This document shows positions 1 to 12,361 of a stretch of DNA of 64,000 bases, piece by piece. The stretch comes from Mauremys mutica (Eukaryota > Chordata > Testudines > Geoemydidae), in NCBI RefSeq assembly GCF_020497125.1, contig NC_059072.1, forward strand, positions 271,480,045 through 271,544,044, given 5' to 3'. A model generated the notes under the pieces. The model was not told the origin of the DNA. It saw only the letters and a program-made list of their open reading frames with translations, and did not search any database. Position numbers and translations under genes: made by a program. Numbering within the stretch: position 1 is the stretch's first letter; the number at the start of each line of letters is the position of its first letter.

Positions 1-907
1 CCCTGCCCCTTCTCGTAGGTCTTGCCCCCCTGCTCACTCCATCCCCCCCTCCCTCTCTTGCTCACTCTCCCCACCCTCACTCACTCAGTCATTTTCACCA
101 GGCTGGCTCAAGGAGTTGGGATGCAGGAGGGGTAAGAGCTCCAGCTGGTAGTGCGGGCTCTGGAGTGGGGTCAGAAATGAGGGATTCAGGATACAGGAGG
201 GGGCTCTGGACTGAGGCACTGGGTTGGGATGCAGGAGGGGGTGAGGACTCTGGCTGGGGGTGTGAGCTCTGGGGCCAGGGACAAGAGGTATGGGGTACAG
301 GAGGGTGCTCTGGGCTCGGGCTGAGAGGTTCAGAGTGCAATAGGGTGCTCCAGGCAGGGGATGAGGGGATCGGAGTTCAGGAGGGGGAGAGGGCTCTTGG
401 GTGGGACTGGGGATGAGGGGTTTGGGATGAAGGCTGAGGCTGAGGGGTTTGGAGGGTGGGAGGGGGATCAGGGCTGGAACAGGGGGTTGGGGTACAGGAG
501 GGGAGCAGTGCTTACCTCAAGCAGCTCCTGGAAGCAGTGGCATGTCCCCCCTCTGGCTCCTACATAGAGGCGTGGCCAGGCAGCTCTGCATGCTATCCCG
601 TCCACAGGTGCCACCCCCGCAGCGCCCATTGGCTGCAGTTCCTGGCCAATGGGAGCTACGTAGCCAGCACTTGGGCCGTGGGCAGTATGCGGTGCCACCT
701 GGCTGCCTCTACACATAGGAGCCAGAGGGGGGACATGCTGCTGCTTCTGAGAGCTGTGCGGAGCCACAGAAGGCAGGGAGCCTGCCTTAGCCCCGCTGTG
801 CCGCCTATCAGACTTTTAATGGCCCGGTCAGCGGTACTGATCGGAGCCGCCAGGTTCCCTTTTCAACCAGGAGTTCCGGTTGAAAACCAGACACCTGGCA
901 AACCTAG
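1..907. mobile_element. GC-rich DNA-transposon-like repeat, right part
   Basis: The block is far richer in G and C than the AT-rich sequence that begins near 910, and the change is abrupt. It ends in a stretch reading cacctggcaaacctagtgg, which looks like a terminal sequence of a turtle DNA transposon. The left end lies outside the window, so neither inverted repeats nor a target duplication can be tested. Several open frames (for example 456-923) cross it, but their composition is what GC-rich repeat DNA gives by chance. Assignment to a transposon family is inference. Confidence 0.5.
110..490. repeat. Irregular G-rich minisatellite-like array
   Basis: Units of roughly 30 bases built on a theme of gggrtgcaggagggggctctgg recur with many changes (examples near 115, 190, 230, 295, 365 and 420). 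The array lies inside the larger GC-rich repeat and probably expanded within it. The plus strand is strongly G-biased. Confidence 0.6.
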
Positions 908-1694
908 TGGCTCCACATCATAAGCAGCTAACATTCTGTGGCCTCAAACATTCTGTGTAAAGTAGCATAATTTTGGGAGAGTGATGCCCCACATATGACT
1001 AGCTTTTAATGAAAAGTAAATGTATTCTAAATAGGAGAAAAAACTTACTCAGAGTAATATATTGTGTTGCACTCTTATTTGAGGCCTAACTTTGGAAGTT
1101 GTATATGATTTGTCCAGATATCCCTTACAATACTTCCAAAAAACCATGAATAGGGATGTCCAGATTACTGCTCTGATTTGTGGGCAGCATGTGTTCCCTA
1201 CGTACTTAATTTTTGTGTTAGTCATGCCTGCTAACAAATTTGAGAGTTCAGAGTATTGGGTGAGGGGGAGGGAAGTCATGAATAGTGAAGGAGTTGCACT
1301 TCCAGCTCTCACCTCTAGTCCATGGAGACAATCATTCCTGATAACCACATGACAGTAAGAAAAGGATGTGGAACCACTCAACACATTGCTCTGGCAAGGA
1401 AAATAATGTGTCACCACAGTGGTTTCTGAATTGATTGCCTTGGTTTCCTGAAGTTCTCAGATCATCTGTTGTCAACCAACCAGTTCAGCCCAATATATTG
1501 CATTTACCTATAGATAAATACCACTCCAGTAATAGCCACTAAATACTTTCAGATACATAAGACGTAGCAGAAAAAAAATTCCTTCCACTAGTTAATCAGA
1601 GATAAGGTCAAGAAGAACCTGGCTCTGTGTGTTCAAGTGTCTCTGGTAACTGCAGGATAATTCTGAATTGGTTTTAATTGTTAGGTGAAAAAGC
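908..1694. other. No gene recognised
   Basis: AT-rich sequence with scattered stops in all frames. The two overlapping open frames at 1049-1417 have no recognisable motif. No repeat family was identified. Confidence 0.5.
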
Positions 1695-1702
1695 CACTAA
1701 AT

Positions 1703-1973
1703 CAGGGGTCGGCAACCTCTTGCACGCAGCTCGCTAAGGTAAGCACCCTGGCAGGCCAGGCCAGTTTGTTTACCTGCCGTGTCCGCAGGTTTGGCCGATC
1801 ACGGCTCCCACTGGCCGTGGTTTGCCGTCCCAGGCCAATGGGTGCGGCGGGAAGTGGCCCGGGCGAGGGATGTGCTGGTCGTGGCTTCCCACCACCCCCA
1901 TTGGCTTGGGACGGAGAACCGCAGCCAGTGGGAGCGGCGATCAGCCGAACCCACCAGAGGTTGCCGACCTCTG
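1703..1973. mobile_element. hAT-type palindromic MITE
   Basis: This is a 271-bp non-autonomous DNA transposon. It begins caggggtcggcaacctc and ends with the inverse, ggttgccgacctctg. Flanks are cactaaat (1695-1702) and aactaaat (1974-1981), an 8-bp target duplication with one mismatch, as expected for hAT transposases. The interior is GC-rich and largely self-complementary, with a ttgtttacctgc motif in the left arm. Related copies lie at 30005 and 34080. It encodes no protein and would depend on a transposase supplied elsewhere. Confidence 0.85.
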
Positions 1974-1981
1974 AACTAAAT

Positions 1982-2584
1982 AAACATTCTTATCTGCATA
2001 AAACATTTATAGAAGGTGAATGGAGTAGACATCAGTACTTTTCTAGAGTTGTGTTTTCCACTTCTAAAATACAATTTTAAAAGCCATGAGAGGTGGAAAA
2101 CAAAAGATTTGAAATACTAATGAAATGAAATAAAATAAATAATAAAAAAGCTTTTAATCAAGATGCTGATGAACTCTAAAATCTGTAAAAACGTTGCCTA
2201 TTTGGTAAGTAAGCATACTGAACTAAAAAGGTGTAATCTTTCATTGATATAGATATTGTGTGCTTACTGTATATGTATATTTCTAAACCTCAGCGCCTCT
2301 AAAATATAAATTATTTTTAGTGAGATTAGTTTTTAAAAGGTGAAAACCTGTATCGCTAGTAAAGAAAAATCTTAATTTCTCTTAATCAGATGCAGGTATC
2401 TCTTTTCTTCTGACCACCCTTTAGTGATGGCATCATGCCTACATATACAATTTATAGTTAAATCTACATTTATTTTTTTAAGTTTCTGTTCAAGCATGTT
2501 ACTCAATCTGCAAGCCACCATAAGTGACTATGTATAGTGTGTGATATATGTTACAGTACAGTAGTTCTGATCAGATAGTTTATT
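1982..2584. other. No gene recognised
   Basis: AT-rich, no long open frame, no repeat recognised. Confidence 0.5.
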
Positions 2585-2990
2585 ATTACTATTAATCATT
2601 TGTTTTATAGTAGTGCATAAAGGTCCAAATGAAACTGGGGCCCTATTGTGCTAGATGATGCACATAAACATAGTAAGAGACTGTAAATTCTGGGGGAAGG
2701 ACAAGATAAACAATGAGTAAAAGAAAATTACAGAGAAACGGAGTGATTTGCCTATGGGCCACACAGAAAGGCTGCTGCTGAAAAGAAAAGACAGATCACT
2801 GATTAGGACACTATTGTGAGACTATGAAAATGTGGGTTCAATTCCCTGCTCTTCCACAGACTTCTCATGTGATCTTGAGCAAATCATTTAATCAGTATCC
2901 CATCTGTAAACAGCGCTTCACAGTTTGGAAGGATAAAGTCCTAATGATGTGAGGTTCTCAGATTTAGTGGTAATGATACCGTACAAATGC
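2585..2990. repeat. MIR/CORE-SINE-like old repeats
   Basis: The left part (to about 2770) carries the phrase ggggccctattgtgctag followed by sequence typical of an old amniote dispersed repeat. The right part (about 2800-2990) has the tRNA-derived CORE layout: gtgggttcaattccctgctc resembles a B box, followed by gtgatcttgagcaaatcattt and cccatctgtaaa. Both parts are diverged, so the insertions are old. Whether this is one composite element or two neighbours is unclear. Confidence 0.6.
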
Positions 2991-5713
2991 CTAAAATAAA
3001 TAACCCCTTAAGACCTTCCTTTCTTTATCTTAACAGATATGCTAATTTAAACAATTTAATTAGTTCCTTTGCTGAGCTACAAGATCCAAATTAGTATTTA
3101 GAGAAATTTCCATTGTTTTGATTTTGACAAAAAAACAGATTGTAAAGAATAAAGTTTAATGGGAAATATTGAGCAACCACTTCAGCATTTAAAGTATACA
3201 GCAAAATGTCCTGGAAATGGGCTCTCAGATGGTAGCTTTGCCACTTTCTGTGTGGAGACTGTAGGCTATGGATTGTTATGGGTGATACCCCTGGATGCCT
3301 TGGACCACAGTACATACAACCACGTGGAATGGGATGAATTACTGTAAAATTGAAAATCTCTTTTTAAAGCTCATTTTAGAAAAAAAACAACACATCACTG
3401 TAAACAGTATTTTGTTTTAGTCACTCACTCTTTGGAAAACACTTAAAATAATAAAAAGTGAAGTTTAAAAAAGAAAAGTTACAAATTTCAACAAATGCTT
3501 CATTTTTTCAGATGTGACATTGCAATTTTCCAGGAAGTGAGATACTGCTGCACAGGTGTCATGATCTATAGTTCTAGAATTAAGAATGTGATTATCATAG
3601 CATTCCTCTCCCTAGAGTAACATCTTTTTTTGTCTCAGGCTTTGGAGGAGTTAGACAACAGCAGAGTAACTGCATAAATAAATCCGTCATTCATCTTTCA
3701 GCCGTGTTTTTAGAAAAAAAAAATGTGATAGTGAAATTGGAAGACTTAAGGAAGGCCATTTATATTACCCTAGAGAATACAAATCAATAAAAGTTCATGG
3801 CTCAGAGGTTCTCATTGATTGGAACACACTGGTAGCACAGTAATTTGAAAAGCCAATGTAGGGTTTGCCAACCACACCACATTTTCTGATTGTACACAAT
3901 AAAATGTTATGACCTAGAAACAGCTCTCTGCGATATAGGCCTCTTGAATGTCTTTATGTGTTTGACTCTATCATCTCTAAACTGACCACTGGCTGGTTGA
4001 AAGGTAGTTTCAGAGAATTATAAACCTCAAATAACATAAAATGTTTTTAATATAAAAAATCCATAAAATATTGTAGGCTGAAGCACACAGACATCACAAA
4101 GGTGAAAGAGAAAAATGGTATTTCATGGAAAATTGTGTTTTGTCAAGTGGTGTTTAAATGTTCTGCAAGATTATTCAAAGAAGTATCTAACTAAACACCT
4201 CTGTTCATTCATTAGCTGTATACTAGTATTGTCAGTCACAGCCAATTTACCCATGCTGCTATGCCAGTAATTAATTCCAAACCATGGAGAAAAAATATTC
4301 TTTAGGTCAGAGATACGTCTCAGTTCAATTCTCAGGCAAAAATGGCCCACTGTATCAATAGTTGCCATCTGTACAAAAAATGTAGTTTGATGTCTGGGCT
4401 GAACTGAAAGCAACATTCTAAATAGAATAATAAACTCTAGATGAAACTCACATAGTCCCAAACTACAGAACAAAGTTCAGTAACTATGCTTACTCCTACC
4501 AAACCAAACACATGATATAAACAAGCAATATAGCATTTCTTCCATTTACATTCATTGCAGGTTTCAACCTTTTCATAAAATCTACTTCTTAGCAGTGGTA
4601 TTTATATAAAAAGTTTTTATTCCTAAAAACAGACAAGTGATTAGCAAAATGCAACACACTACATTATATGTATGTATACATTAAATACTGCCTAAGCTTC
4701 CTTTAGTCTGAATTTTGAAAGAAAGGGCCATTAATTTTACATGCAGTGTAATTTTATAGTTTCTATTTATAAGGTAACAGTTTTTAAGATTTTGTTCCTA
4801 AAAGTTTCTCACAAATTTTAATTTTTCTACAGTGTCTCTTTTAAATTGAAGTTGGGTAAAAAGTCTGCACTATTTTTTTTACCTAATGTAAATAAACTTA
4901 GAAAAAGCTAGCAAAACTGAAATATTTTTAGAGTGTTTTTAAAGTTTTACATTCAAAGTTTTGTTCTCTCTTTCAATCTCTCTCTCTCCCTCCTCTTCAT
5001 CCACCATCCTGAGGAAACACTGTCCAAAAATCTTCATAAGAGCAAAAAGATACATTTTCCTAATGTCAGTAATATCCACAAGAAAAAGTATTATTAGATT
5101 GTGATTCATGGAAGAAAGTACTCTCAGATGTGGCTAATAACAATATAATTTTGAGATATGGAACAACAACGTTGTTTATCTCAGACAGCCCAAGATAAGT
5201 GTGAAAACCATTCAACTTCACCAATACTCTGTCTATAAGAGTTAAGAACCAAAAACAAATAATAACTGCCCACACAATTCCCAGTGCACAATTTCTGTCT
5301 GATTTTTTTTCTATTTATGACACAAACCTACAGTGGATTCTAGCCCAGATCATCACCTTGTATTTAGGATGTATGGGGATACTTGCATATAGCTATGCAA
5401 CACCACATGTTTTTCAACATATTTGGATATAACAGTATTGTACCAATAGCTAGTTTACAAAAACTGAAAAATGCAACACCAAAGGTAAACATTTATCTAC
5501 CTATTAACAACATTTACCAGTATAAAGCAGTCACATTTACAATGTTTCTTCCATTTTGAATGTTTCTGTCACTTTGACTAGACTCTAAGCTCTTTGAGGT
5601 AGGAGCTGTAGACTTTTATTTTACTTAAAGTGAATTTAATAATGTTGAATTATACCACCAGGGGTTTGTCTTGTTGGCTACAGTTTCAAGCTCAGAGTGA
5701 AAGTCACCTGTAG
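2991..5713. other. Long AT-rich stretch, no gene recognised
   Basis: About 2.7 kb with many homopolymer runs. Open frames of 60-100 codons (3091-3315, 4171-4473, 5066-5275) show no motif, no splice pattern and no composition bias. A pyrimidine-rich ctctctctccctcctc run lies near 4978. Nothing else stands out. Confidence 0.5.
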
Positions 5714-5715
5714 TA

Positions 5716-6172
5716 CACCTCTACCCTCAATATAATGCGGTCCTCGGGAGCCAAAAATCCCTACCGTGTTAGAGGTGAAACCCCGTTATATCGGGGTAGC
5801 AGCAGCAGGGCTCCAGCAGTGATTTAAAGACCCCAGGGCTCTGGCCGCGGGAAGCCTTGGGCCCTTTAAATCACCACCCAAGCCCCGCTGCCAGAGCCCA
5901 GGGGTAGCGGCAGCAGGGCTCTGACGGTGATTTAAAGGGCCCGGGGCTCCCTGCAGTGGCCAGAGCGCAGAACCCTTTAAATCGCTGCCCGAGCCCCGCT
6001 GCCGGAGCCCTGGGGGTAGCAGTGGCAGGGCTCCAGTGGTGCTTTAAAGGGCTCAGGGCTCCCCGCAGCGGCCGGGGCCCCGGGTCCTTTAAAGCGCCGC
6101 CCAAGCCCCGGGGTTACTGCGCTATATGAAAACCCGTGTTATATTGGGTCGCATTATATCGGGGTAGAGGTG
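5716..6172. mobile_element. Tigger/pogo-like MITE with three internal tandem units
   Basis: Ends are cacctctaccctcaatat on the left and the inverse atatcggggtagaggtg on the right, flanked on both sides by the dinucleotide TA (5714-5715 and 6173-6174), the Tc1/mariner target. Length is 457 bp with no coding capacity. The interior holds three tandem units starting at ggtagc (5795, 5903, 6015). Each contains a gcagggctc motif and paired tttaaa sites. Placement in the Tigger/pogo branch rather than another mariner group is inference. Confidence 0.75.
5795..6113. repeat. Tandem repeat, three units of about 108-112 bp
   Basis: Units begin at 5795, 5903 and 6015, with spacings of 108 and 112. All carry the order ggtagc, gcagggctc, tttaaa, then a second tttaaa near the unit end. 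The array is GC-rich against AT-rich surroundings and lies wholly inside the MITE. Confidence 0.75.
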
Positions 6173-6174
6173 TA

Positions 6175-7016
6175 CTTCCTTCAGATATAGAGTCACTAAG
6201 AACACATAAAGACCACGGACAGTAACCACACACAAATTCACAAGTACATTAATTTGTTTTATCAATTTTATTAAAGTTACAATTAAGGTTATGATTACCC
6301 AAGCACATAGAAATCCTATAAAGACCAATGTACAAGTTACAAATATAGTCATACTCACATCCTTAATGATATTCTTAAGGTTTGATGGATGCCTTGCCAA
6401 ATGATCATCAGTAGAAAGAGGGTTCCTGCTAGAGTTTCCCCATAGGGAACTCTTTTCACCCAATCTGGGAGCCCTCTTTTATTTTGTGATTCTCCCTATA
6501 CCTACACTCTGCACATGTGCATGAAGGTGTCCATCGTCTTTTTCCTTATTTGTATTGTGTCCCCCAAGAATATTGGTGGGCCCCATTTTTCATAAGCTGG
6601 TTATAGTTCCTTTTATTCTCATTAGCATTGACACACATACTGCACCCTGTGGTTAGGGTGTGTGTTAGAAAAATGTGACTACCAGGTATCTTGAAGAAAA
6701 AAATTACTCTTATGGCAAATTTTTCACAATACTAACCATTAGCACATTTCTCCCCCATAATCTTGTAGCAGAGAGTCATTTTCTGGTCACTTACTTATGA
6801 CAACACTTTCCTAAGCCTATGGTCTAGTATGGCTAAGCTGACATCCTACAAGACTCAGCCCGTAGGCCTTGTGTTTCAGCCCTTATTTACTTAGATATCT
6901 AATACATACTTATCCTCTCTGACTACTGATCAATCTTATACTTCGATAATCCTACAGTTTAAATCTATTTAGCATACAATGATTATATATCACAAAGCAT
7001 GTTAGTTAATTATAAC
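6175..7016. other. No gene recognised
   Basis: A minus-strand open frame (6122-6463) starts here but runs into the MITE end, and its hydrophobic stretch is not part of a recognised family. The text near 6480-6700 could be old LTR sequence; this could not be established. Confidence 0.4.
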
Positions 7017-9375
7017 TAAGGCTAAGATTCTGTCATGGAAGTCACTGAGGTCACGGATTCTGACTTCTGACTCCGGGACTTCTTCTGGGGCAGAACTGGA
7101 GTAGCTGTCAGTGCCAGGGCTACCAGAGCCGCAACCGTCAGAACAGCTGACAGGCTGCCAGCCCCAGGGCCATTGGAACAGCGGCTGTGGCAGCCTCTGG
7201 TCCGCCGAAGCAGCAGCGGGTGAGGGCTGCCAGAACAGCTGACTGGTGGCCAGCCCCAGGGCCACTTAACAGCTGACCAGGGGCCAGCCCTGGTTCCACC
7301 ACAGCAGCAGTCCCAGCATGAGTGCCAGAATAGGGGCTAGCCAAGGGGCCATGGCCCTCCCACTTTTTGAAAGTGGGGGGGCTGGCCTGTCTACTTTTGG
7401 GCAGGGGTCCAGCTCCCATCCCTGCTGGCCAGGCTAGCAGCTGAAGCCTGGCCAGGGAGCCCGGGCAGCTGTGGGATGCTGCAGACTCTCAACCTGGGGA
7501 TTGAGGGCAGCCCCTAGCCTGTATTTGTACCCCCCCTCCCGGGCCAGGGCAGGAGGGTCCACGGCTCCCCACTGCTCCCCGTGTGGCAGTTACCTGGATC
7601 CAGCTCCGGGTGTGGGGCCACAGCCTGGCCATGGTGAGACATTCCCCTCTGGTGTTATCCGGACCAGCGATCTGCTAGGTCACTCCAATCCTTGACTCTG
7701 GGAGCCAGCCTTAACCTGCTCTGTTGTAAGAAGCCCAACTCCTGGGCTGTTCACACACAGGCTCTGGCATGTAAGCTATTCCTTGAAGTGTGCAACAGAA
7801 TGACACTAGCCAATATCTCTGGTTCCAGACACAATTCTAGGAACCTCAGTCTTGCAGTGTCCAGTTATGCCTGCTGGATGCTGCAAGCTTATATGAGTTT
7901 ATCAGTTTAACAAAGAAATTGATAGATACCAGGCTTGTTATCCCAAGGGGAGTCTCTGACACACTTCAAACCAAACACACTACTTCAGGTAGAATACACA
8001 AACAAATTTATTAACTATAAAGATAGATTTTAAGTGACTATAAGTCAAAGCACAAAAGTCAGATTGGTCAAATGAAATAAAAGCAAAACGCATTCTAAGC
8101 TAATCTTAACACTTTCAATGCCCTTACAAACTTAGATGCTTCTCACCACAGGCTAGTTGATTGCTCTTCAGCCAAGCTCTCCCCTTTGATGAGCCCTTCA
8201 AGTACTCCGTGTGGTGTCTGTAGATGTAGATGGAAGAGAGAGGAAGAGCATGGCCAATGTCTCTCCCTTTTATCTTGTCCTTAATTCTTTCCTCTTGGCT
8301 TTGCCCCAAAACCCCTTCAGAGTCAGGTGAGCATTACCTCATCACAGTTCCAAACTGACCAAAGGAAGTGGGGTGACTCACTCGAGAGTCTAACAGATTC
8401 TTTCATTGCTGCCTAGGCCTGTGCCCTTTGTTCCTCTGAGGGTGGACTGGGTTTGTCCCATACATGCCCTGATGAGGTGGGTGCTGCCTCTCAGCTCTTG
8501 GAGAGTTTTTGCCTGGGCTTATTTTAAGCCATGAGGATAAATTTTCAGCCTCATAACTACATACATGAAATTATAACCTATAACCTTACTATAATATTAC
8601 TGTAACAACAATGCTCAGTGCATCACGAGCCTTCTGAAGTCACCCAACATGACAAACTTTGCACTGGATACCTCACAATCATTGTATAAGATGAACATGG
8701 GGGTGTAGTGTGTTCCCCCTAAATACAGAGCGTCACACATGGTAAGAGCCACGTGGGAAGCTGTGGGGGGTCCTGCCACAGACCCTCGACCTGCCCTGGG
8801 CTTGAGACCCATGGGGTGGGGACATGGGCTGGGGGCTGCTCTCGACCCACCCCACCCCAGGCAGGTGAAGAGTCCAAGGTCAGCTCTTCACACCTGCCCA
8901 CACAAGTCTTACCATGGCTGGGCTGTGGTCCCCCAGCCGGAGTTGGTCCAGATAAGAGCAGCATGCAGGCAGTTGTGGGGAGCTGTGGACCCTCCCACCC
9001 TGTGTCTGCAGCTCCTGGCCTGCTCCGGCTTCCAGCTTGGCTGAGGGCAGGGCCTCAGGCAGGGGAGGGGGGTGCGGGCAGATCCTGGCTCCCCCACTTT
9101 TGGGCAGGCTCTGCTGCCCCTGGTCCCTAGCTTGCCAGAGCAGCTGTTGGGGTTGGGTGAGCCCCCCTGGGTCTGGAGCAGCAGTGGTCAGCCCCTGCCA
9201 CATGAAAAGCAATGGGGCTGGAGAAGCTGCAAGTCCTAGTAGCTCTCTGTTTGTCTCCCTCCCCTCTCTTGGTAAAAGGCAAGGACAGGTTGCGAGCTTC
9301 CATGAATATTTGTTTATTGCCCATGACCTGTCCCTAAATTTGACTAGAAATATCCATGACAGAATCTTAATCTTA
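7017..9375. mobile_element. Non-autonomous DNA transposon, 2.36 kb with insertion
   Basis: The left terminus taaggctaagattctgtcat (7017-7036) and the inverse of the right terminus (9353-9375) agree at nearly every position over 23 bp. The interior is GC-rich and has no recognisable transposase. A solo LTR (7635-8737) was inserted later; without it and one target copy the element is about 1.25 kb. A fragment of a related element lies at 31884. No clear target duplication was seen, so the superfamily is left open. Confidence 0.7.
7635..8737 (-). mobile_element. Solo LTR, minus orientation
   Basis: The element lies between two copies of catgg (7630-7634 and 8738-8742), a 5-bp target duplication. 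Read on the minus strand it begins tgtgacgctctgtatttag and ends ggggaatgtctca, so the terminal CA is preserved. A minus-strand AATAAA within agttaataaatttg lies near 8005-8018, in the place expected for a polyadenylation signal. The length is about 1.1 kb. No internal gag or pol sequence is attached, so it looks like the product of recombination between two LTRs. It sits inside the transposon at 7017-9375 and is therefore younger than it. Confidence 0.8.
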
Positions 9376-11445
9376 ATCATACCATCACACAGCAATAAAT
9401 GAATGATAAAATGATGCAATGGCTAAAGAGCCCTGGCTTTATAAGTGTTTTCACAGCAGATAACATAATGGGGAGCTGATCCTGATGTATCCTGATCTGG
9501 ATACTGTAATGTAAATATTCACTACTAGTAACAGTTTGCGTGGGGAGTTCCACTGGAATCATTAATATCTCTCAAATGTGGGGAAAAATTGTGTGACCAC
9601 TGTCTCTCTTTCTGTTGGTATATTTAATCAATCTGTGTACCAAATTACAATTAAAGGAAGTGGTTCTGTGCCTTTCCCTACCTAAGGGTGTGTGTGTATG
9701 CATGTTTATAGACCTTTTTTACTATGGAAGACTGTCAGGTTTGTTTCAGTAGGGTATTGGTCCTCTCTGGTTGCCCTCCATAAGCATTGAACTCGCTGCT
9801 GCTATTCTGTTTGTGGTCACCAGCATCTCAGTACCTCAGCTTGGCCCTCTAACCTAGCAGGCCCATGGCAAGGGGAATTTTGTGACTGCAAGGTTTTGTA
9901 GAGATCTTCTTTTTACTTCTGCTGATAGAACCAGAGTACTTACATCTTTAGGTACTTTCAGCCCCATATTCCTAGTGTGTGTCACTGTACACATTATAAA
10001 GCTGTATGAGATTTATTTTATGTCTTCTCTATTCAATTTAAAATTTTCCAAGATGGCTACCTTGCTTCTTCCTCACAAATTTCCACGATAGATGTGGACT
10101 TTGCAAAAAGAGGTCTGTGAAAATCTTTTGGGGACTCAAGATTTTGTAGAGATCAGGTTCAAAACTGCTAAAATGAAATGGCAAAATAAAAATAAATAAA
10201 ATAGTCATACCAAATTTCAAATTTTTATTACACTGCTTTACCTTGTGCACTTACCCTTGCATCACTGAGGGCCTGATCCAAAACCCATTAATTCAGTGGT
10301 CTCTTCCCATTCATTATAATGGGTTTTAATAACACAACATGCAAATTAAATACTCAATAAAAGAATAACAATGATTAAGGAGCATAAACAATGAATAAGA
10401 AGGATAACATGAAAACGGATGGTTCATTCTCTATCTATATTGGGTGTACTATAACCATCAAGTTTTTAAAAGAGCCATGAAATACAGGTGTTTGATAGTA
10501 AAAGCATGTGTATTCTGCTGCTGTGAACAGACCTAGTGAGCAGAAATGTTGTAAACAGTAGAACATTCACACGGCTGTTCATTAGGTAGTTCAAGCATTC
10601 CAACAATGGATACTGTTGTACGTGTGTGTTACATCTGACAGAAGCATTGCAATATTTAAAATTTATTAAAAAGAAAGGGAGGATATGTGGCTTCAAGGTG
10701 TCCCAAACTTTCAATCATACTAGATGGCTTTGGTTTTGTTTTCTTTTTGTTTACAGGCTAAATTATCAGTGCATCTTATTGCAAGAAACAGCCTTCGAAC
10801 AAGCAAATCTCAATTCCCCATTTTAACATGCTACACAATAATTAAGGATACCCTGATTTGCAAATATAAGCCATAAAAGGTTAAGGCTTCCTTGGTTCCC
10901 ACAATCATGGCTCCAAATTACATGTAAATTTCCACTCTATATATACCTACCCTTACTGATGCCAACTAGGAACATCTAAGATCAATTAACAAAATGTATG
11001 ACTAAGAAAACGCACCCAAGGAGCTAATTAAAAAAGGATGTTTCTGTATCCCGTGTCATTTCTAAAACCACCCACAAATAGCACTGTTTTTATGTTTCCC
11101 ATTGCTCTGCTTATTCTCATGTTCTCCTTTCAAGTCCTTTTCACAATTGCTAATAGGTTGGAGCCACTGTGCAGGGAGTAAATAACCCTCCTGCTGTTGT
11201 TCCTCCTCCTGCAGCTGTTTCTCTGTTATCTTGACAGTTCCCGGAATAAAGGCGAGAGTCTGAATGTTGCAGACATATTGCTTGACAAATATTTTTGACA
11301 ATCAATAGCAGCCCTGAAGAATCCCAGTTTCCATAATGTTTGTTTGGTAATTTCCATAATAACTTCCCAGCCAGTATTTACATACATCACTGAATGCTTT
11401 CATATTTCATGGAGGCTAACCTGTCCATAGCTGTACAAATACTAC
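9376..11445. other. No gene recognised; possible conserved noncoding block
   Basis: Mostly AT-rich. The phrase gcctgatccaaaacccatta near 10271 belongs to a dispersed reptile repeat. The part at about 11060-11420 has balanced composition, no low-complexity runs and no repeat signature, and would be the first place here to test for conservation. The minus-strand frame at 11062-11301 (79 codons) carries a glutamine- and glutamate-rich stretch but no known domain. Confidence 0.4.
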
Positions 11446-11917
11446 AAAAAGAACAGGAGTACCTGTGGCACATTAGAGACTAACAAATTTATTTCAGCAT
11501 AAGCTTTTGTGGGCTACAGCTCACTTCTTCGGATGCATAGAATGGAATACACAGACAGAAGATATTTATACATACAGAGAACATGAAAAGGTGGAAGTAC
11601 CCATACCAACTAAGAGGCCAATCAATTGAGATGAGCTATCAGCAACAGGAGGAAAAAAACAAAAAACAAAAAAACCTTTGAAGTGATAATCGAGATGACC
11701 CATAGAAGGTGCGAGGAGAACTTTAACATGGGGAAATAGATTCAATTAGTGTAATGACCCAACCTTCCCAGTCTCTGTTTAAACCTAAGTTAATTGTATC
11801 TAATTTGCATATTAATTCAAGTTCAGCAGTCTCTCTTTGGAGTCTATTTTTGAAGTTTTTTTGTTGCAAAATTGCCACCTTCAAGTCTGTCATTGAGTGG
11901 TTAGAGAGGTTGAAGTG

Positions 11918-12361
11918 TTATCCCACTGGTTTTTGAATGTTATGATTCCTGATGTCAGATTTGTGTCCATTTATTCTTTTGCGTAGAGACTGTCTGGTTT
12001 GGCCAATGTACATGGCAGAGGGGCATTGCTGGCACATGATGGCATGTATCACGTTGGTAGCTCTGCTGATGGCGTGGCTGATGTGGTTAGGTCCTATGAT
12101 GGTGTCACTTGAATACATATGTGGACAGAGCTGACATCGGGCTTTGTTGCAAGGATAAGTTCTTGGGTTAGTGTTTTTGTTCTGTGGTGTGGGGTTGCTG
12201 GTGAGTATTTGCTTCAGGTTGGGGGGCTGTCTGTAAGCAAGGACAGGCCTGTCTCCCAAGATCTGGGAGAGTGAGGGATCATCTTTCAGGATAGGTTGTA
12301 GATCTTTGATGATGAGATGGTGAGGTTTTAGTTGGGGGATGAAGGTAACGGCTAGTGGCAT
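11918..12361 (-). pseudogene. Penelope-like element, GIY-YIG endonuclease region
   Basis: An open stretch of 147 codons encodes the C-terminal part of a Penelope-like polyprotein. A cysteine cluster CNKARCQLC lies near residues 71-79, followed by the remnant of the nuclease core: CQQCPSAMYIGQTRQSLRKR at about residues 110-129, with the conserved Tyr-Ile-Gly and the Gly-Gln-Thr turn plus a downstream arginine. RINGHKSDI follows and matches the family. The methionine at the start is incidental, because similar coding sequence continues upstream (to about 12640) in another frame. In active elements this domain nicks target DNA to prime reverse transcription. The stop near 11918 comes shortly after the domain. 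Confidence 0.85.

Noticed and set aside
456..923. 155-codon plus-strand frame at the left end
   Set aside because: It lies within a GC-rich transposon-like repeat with a minisatellite array, where stops are rare in all frames.
5795..6113. CRISPR-like array
   Set aside because: The three units are contiguous 108-112-bp tandem copies without short constant repeats and unique spacers, in vertebrate DNA.
8753..9419. Frames of 101-179 codons on both strands
   Set aside because: They lie in the GC-rich right arm of a non-autonomous DNA transposon; no transposase motif.
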